This document shows positions 8,827 to 10,817 of a stretch of DNA of 10,817 nucleotides, piece by piece. Position numbers and translations under genes: made by a program. Every line of letters starts with the position of its first letter. Positions within the stretch are counted from its first letter, which is position 1. The notes beneath the pieces were generated by a model that was given only the letters and a program-made list of their open reading frames with translations, was not told the origin of the DNA and made no database searches. The DNA comes from Fidelibacterota bacterium (GTDB lineage: Bacteria > Fidelibacterota > Marinisomatia > Marinisomatales > UBA1611): contig DQOT01000056.1 of the NCBI GenBank assembly GCA_015658495.1, forward strand, positions 1-10,817, given 5' to 3'.

Positions 8827-9136
8827 ACCATGAAATCTTGGTAAATGAAATGATGAATTTTTTAAACTGTAATATTTGGAACAATTATCCAAATGAGATT
8901 GAGGATAAATATAGCAATATAGAATTTAATTATGGCAATATTCAAGGCGGTTGGGAAGGGGTAGGCAATATAGATTCCAATCCACTTTTTTGTGAGCCCG
9001 ATAGTGGCGATTATTTTTAGCAGAAAATTCTCCCTGTGTTGGCACAGGAATAGATGGCGCAAACATGGGTGCATTTGGAATTGGGTGCGATGCACTTTCT
9101 GTTTTAGTAGAATTGACCCTACCAAAATTTACCCTT

Positions 9137-9391
9137 TTCCCGGCTTATCCCAACCCGTTCAACCCAACCACCACAATCCGGTTTATTAATTCAGTAAAGA
9201 CGTGGCACGCCACGTCTCTACATATATATGACGTAACCGGTCATGTTGTTGCAACACTGGTGAATGGCAAAATTGAAACAGGTTTTCATGAAATTCAATG
9301 GGATGCATCGTTTGTTGCCAGTGGTGTATATTTTGTAGAATTGACATTGGATAACCAATAAAAAATTCAAAAAATAATCTTATTAAAATAG
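9137..9391 (+). repeat. Diverged direct repeat of the T9SS module (other copy 8572-8826)
   Basis: The two copies align at a 565-bp offset from TTCCCGGCTTATCCCAACCC (starting 8572 and 9137) to their final stop codons. There is no net length difference between the repeat start, the palindromes and the terminal LLK codons. Nucleotide similarity is high in the first 50 bp and in GCCAGTGGTGTATATTTT-like segments, and lower elsewhere. Upstream of this block the beta-helix parts are also homologous, but the offset becomes about 620 bp, so indels have accumulated. Confidence 0.8.
9194..9221 (+). repeat. Imperfect 28-bp palindrome in the remnant T9SS module (copy 2)
   Basis: The left half is GTAAAGACGTGGCA, and it pairs with the right half except at A9197/C9218 and the centre A9207/C9208. 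It encodes V-K-T-W-H-A-T-S-L in the same reading phase and at the same structural position as copy 1. Relative to copy 1, pair 8639/8646 (T-A) has become 9204/9211 (G-C), a compensatory change that preserves pairing. Confidence 0.85.
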
Positions 9392-9402
9392 ACGGCACTT
9401 TT

Positions 9403-10817
9403 ATGAGACAGATATTTATTTCCATCATCTTCCTGAATGTTCTTTCAGCGCAATCCTCCACTTGGGATATTATCCAAGATACGATTTGGACACCGAAGTG
9501 TGTAGTATGTCATGATCATGGGCTTTATTTTGCAGAACAATCAGGGTTAATCCTGGCTGAAGATGTGGCCTATGAAGAAATAATCAATGTAATGCCAAAC
9601 AATTCTGCCGCAGCTGAAGATGGCCTCTTATTGGTGGGAACAGAAGGCATAACCAGTGTTTATTCCAGTTTTCTCTGGGAAAAGATTAATGCCAATGATT
9701 ACGAACATTTTTACCAAGAACATCCTGAATATGGAAACCTCATGCCCCTGGGAATGGCATTTCTCACCAATGGGGAATTGGAATTCATCCGCCAATGGAT
9801 CATCGCCGGCGCACCGGAAACCGGCGAAGTAGTTGATGCAAATCTTTTAGACGATACAACCGTTTTTGAATTGCCGGAATTCGTACCCCTTCCATTACCG
9901 GAGAATGGCGTTCAATTTCATTTAGGTCCTTTTGAAGTACCACCCCAATTCGAAAGAGAATTATTCTACTACACAGAAGTTGATACTCAGGGCATCCTTT
10001 TTGTGAATCGAATCGAAACTGCCTTGGCGCCTGGAAGTCACCATTTTATTGTTTACACCTATGATGATGACCTTCCATTTCAATTGCCTGAATTAAATAT
10101 TATTCGCGATTTACGATATCCGGATGGGAGCTACAACCAGTATGTTTTATATTACATGGCTTTCCAAAAATTTATTACCGGGACACAAACCCGGTTTTTT
10201 GACTATAGACTCCCTGAAGGTGTTGCCCTAAGAATTGATCCGTCTTTTGGATTTGACTTGAACGTTCATTATCCCAATTATTCCAACGAAACAATCATTG
10301 GGGAGGTTTATAACAATTATCACTTTGTTGATTCAACCGAGGTGGATCATATCGGAAAGATCCTGCAGTTGGATAAATTTGACATTGTATTACCACCCGG
10401 TGAAGAGACCACATTGAATAAAATATTTTGGATGGATGAAGCAATTGGGGAAACCATTTCCATTTTTCAATTATGGTCTCATGCCCATAAGCATAATATC
10501 AATTTCAAGGTTTTTCGGGTGAGCCAAACCGATCCTGATTATCAGGAATTGGTTTATCTGGCTCTGGACTGGGATCATCCACCGATCATAGAATATGATC
10601 CACCCATGGTTTTTCATGAAGGTGATGGTCTTGAACTGGAAGCGACCTTTTACAATGATACAGATGAGGAAATCAATTTTGGATTGTTGAGCACGGACGA
10701 AATGATGATTCTGTTTGGATTGTATTATGAGGGTGAAGAATTGGCAACGGATGATAATGTTGAACCTCTACCTACCGAATTTGGAATCATGAAAATTTAT
10801 CCAAACCCATTCAACCC
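9403..10817 (+). CDS. Secreted c-type cytochrome fused to a copper type II (PHM/DBH-like) monooxygenase, with start of T9SS tail (3' end outside window)
   Basis: Reads 471 codons without a stop to the window edge. Residues 1-16 are a signal peptide (IFISIIFLNVLSA, cut before Q17). A monohaem cytochrome c domain follows: haem motif CVVCH (33-37), probable axial Met114 in NLMPLG, and a closing helix 'LEFIRQWIIAGAP' (126-138), as in Planctomycete-type cytochrome c domains. Residues about 165-300 match the N-terminal copper domain of peptidylglycine alpha-hydroxylating/dopamine-beta monooxygenases: PGSHHFIVY with H213-H214, and LNVHYPNY with H289. Residues about 305-455 match the C-terminal copper domain: WSHAHKH with H360 and H362, then STDEMMILFGLYY with M434, like the DEMC methionine of PHM. 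All six expected copper ligands are present. 'EFGIMKIYPNPFN' at the edge opens a T9SS type A module. The start is ATG 9403, 11 bp after the remnant; no good Shine-Dalgarno is visible. Inferred role: extracellular hydroxylation with electrons supplied through the haem; substrate unknown. Confidence 0.85.
   Translation, partial: MRQIFISIIFLNVLSAQSSTWDIIQDTIWTPKCVVCHDHGLYFAEQSGLILAEDVAYEEIINVMPNNSAAAEDGLLLVGTEGITSVYSSFLWEKINANDYEHFYQEHPEYGNLMPLGMAFLTNGELEFIRQWIIAGAPETGEVVDANLLDDTTVFELPEFVPLPLPENGVQFHLGPFEVPPQFERELFYYTEVDTQGILFVNRIETALAPGSHHFIVYTYDDDLPFQLPELNIIRDLRYPDGSYNQYVLYYMAFQKFITGTQTRFFDYRLPEGVALRIDPSFGFDLNVHYPNYSNETIIGEVYNNYHFVDSTEVDHIGKILQLDKFDIVLPPGEETTLNKIFWMDEAIGETISIFQLWSHAHKHNINFKVFRVSQTDPDYQELVYLALDWDHPPIIEYDPPMVFHEGDGLELEATFYNDTDEEINFGLLSTDEMMILFGLYYEGEELATDDNVEPLPTEFGIMKIYPNPFN
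10177..10200 (+). terminator. Terminator-like hairpin inside the copper monooxygenase gene
   Basis: ACCGGG (10177-10182), a 7-base loop, CCCGGT (10190-10195) and then five more T give the shape of a short intrinsic terminator. It lies inside an intact coding region (residues FITGTQTRFF), so it may be chance. It is listed because stem and T-run are perfect. Confidence 0.2.

Larger units (their letters stand above)
8827..9391 (+). pseudogene. Degenerate remnant of a beta-helix / T9SS sorting-domain protein
   Basis: This stretch begins right after the ancestral stop of the subtilase (TAA 8824-8826) and encodes only the C-terminal end of a secreted protein. The first part is one beta-helix coil (FLNCNIWNNYPNEI, YGNIQGGWEG) leading to NPLFCEPDSGDYF in frame with 8826. 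At 9014-9018 a run of five T where six are expected puts TAG (9018-9020) in frame; reading continues in the -1 frame as LAENSPCVGTG and GAFGIGC. A T9SS module follows (LFPAYPNPFNPTTTIRF, LHIYDVTGHVVATL, ASGVYFVELTLDNQ). TAA at 9359-9361 then interrupts, with the sorting tail K-I-Q-K-I-I-L-L-K and a TAG lying in frame behind it. No signal peptide and no convincing start exist; ATGs at 8850/8853 have no leader. Three lesions in 565 bp argue for a pseudogene. It is homologous to the C-terminal part of the neighbouring subtilase, so it is a paralogous fragment. Confidence 0.8.

Noticed and set aside
8733..9020. A 95-codon frame starting at ATG 8733 as a real small gene
   Set aside because: Its first 30 codons are an out-of-frame reading of the subtilase T9SS tail. 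Only the part after about 8850 is meaningful, as beta-helix remnant.
9065..9361. ATG 9065 as the start of a genuine 98-residue protein
   Set aside because: It has no signal peptide or ribosome binding site, and homology continues upstream of the ATG across the frameshift, so this is an internal methionine of the remnant.

Overview
The window looks like a piece of a marine-type FCB-superphylum genome, most likely Candidatus Marinimicrobia/Neomarinimicrobiota (SAR406) or a close relative. The evidence is that three of the reading frames carry C-terminal 'FPAYPNPFN' / 'IYPNPFN' tails, which are type IX secretion system (T9SS) type A sorting modules. Base composition is moderately AT-rich, ribosome binding sites are mostly weak, and the secreted proteins are large and mosaic. 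This placement is by sequence style only; no rRNA or marker gene is present.

Layout, all on the + strand. (1) 2-1618 is the C-terminal part of an outer-membrane beta-barrel protein that begins upstream of the window. (2) 1619-1711 is a very AT-rich gap. (3) 1712-2665 is a short, unregulated-type PLP threonine/serine dehydratase. It overlaps the next gene by four bases (ATGA). (4) 2662-5859 is a 1065-residue secreted protein with paired cysteines, an EF-hand-like loop, a fibronectin-III-like segment and a variant 'VVPNPY' C-terminal module. (5) 5869-8805 is a secreted subtilase: signal peptide, propeptide, S8 catalytic domain, jelly-roll, right-handed beta-helix and T9SS module. Its last residues are cut off by an in-frame TAG. 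(6) 8827-9391 is a decayed remnant of a second beta-helix/T9SS protein, with no credible start, a -1 frameshift in a T run and a premature TAA. (7) 9403 to the window end is a secreted monohaem c-type cytochrome fused to a copper type II (PHM/DBH-like) monooxygenase core, with the start of a T9SS tail at the window edge.

Apart from the dehydratase, everything here is directed to the outer membrane, cell surface or outside. The subtilase follows the 1065-residue gene by 9 bp with a good ribosome binding site, and the dehydratase is translationally linked to the 1065-residue gene, so 1712-8805 is probably one transcript.

Four things deserve attention. First, the haem-c/copper-monooxygenase fusion retains the six residues expected to bind its two coppers and has a probable T9SS tail. 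Second, a 28-bp palindrome sits in frame at the identical position of two paralogous T9SS modules, with one compensatory base-pair change between copies. Third, stop codons separately remove the terminal lysine-rich sorting tail from both modules. Fourth, the C-terminal beta-helix/T9SS region is duplicated and degenerating between the two neighbouring enzyme genes.
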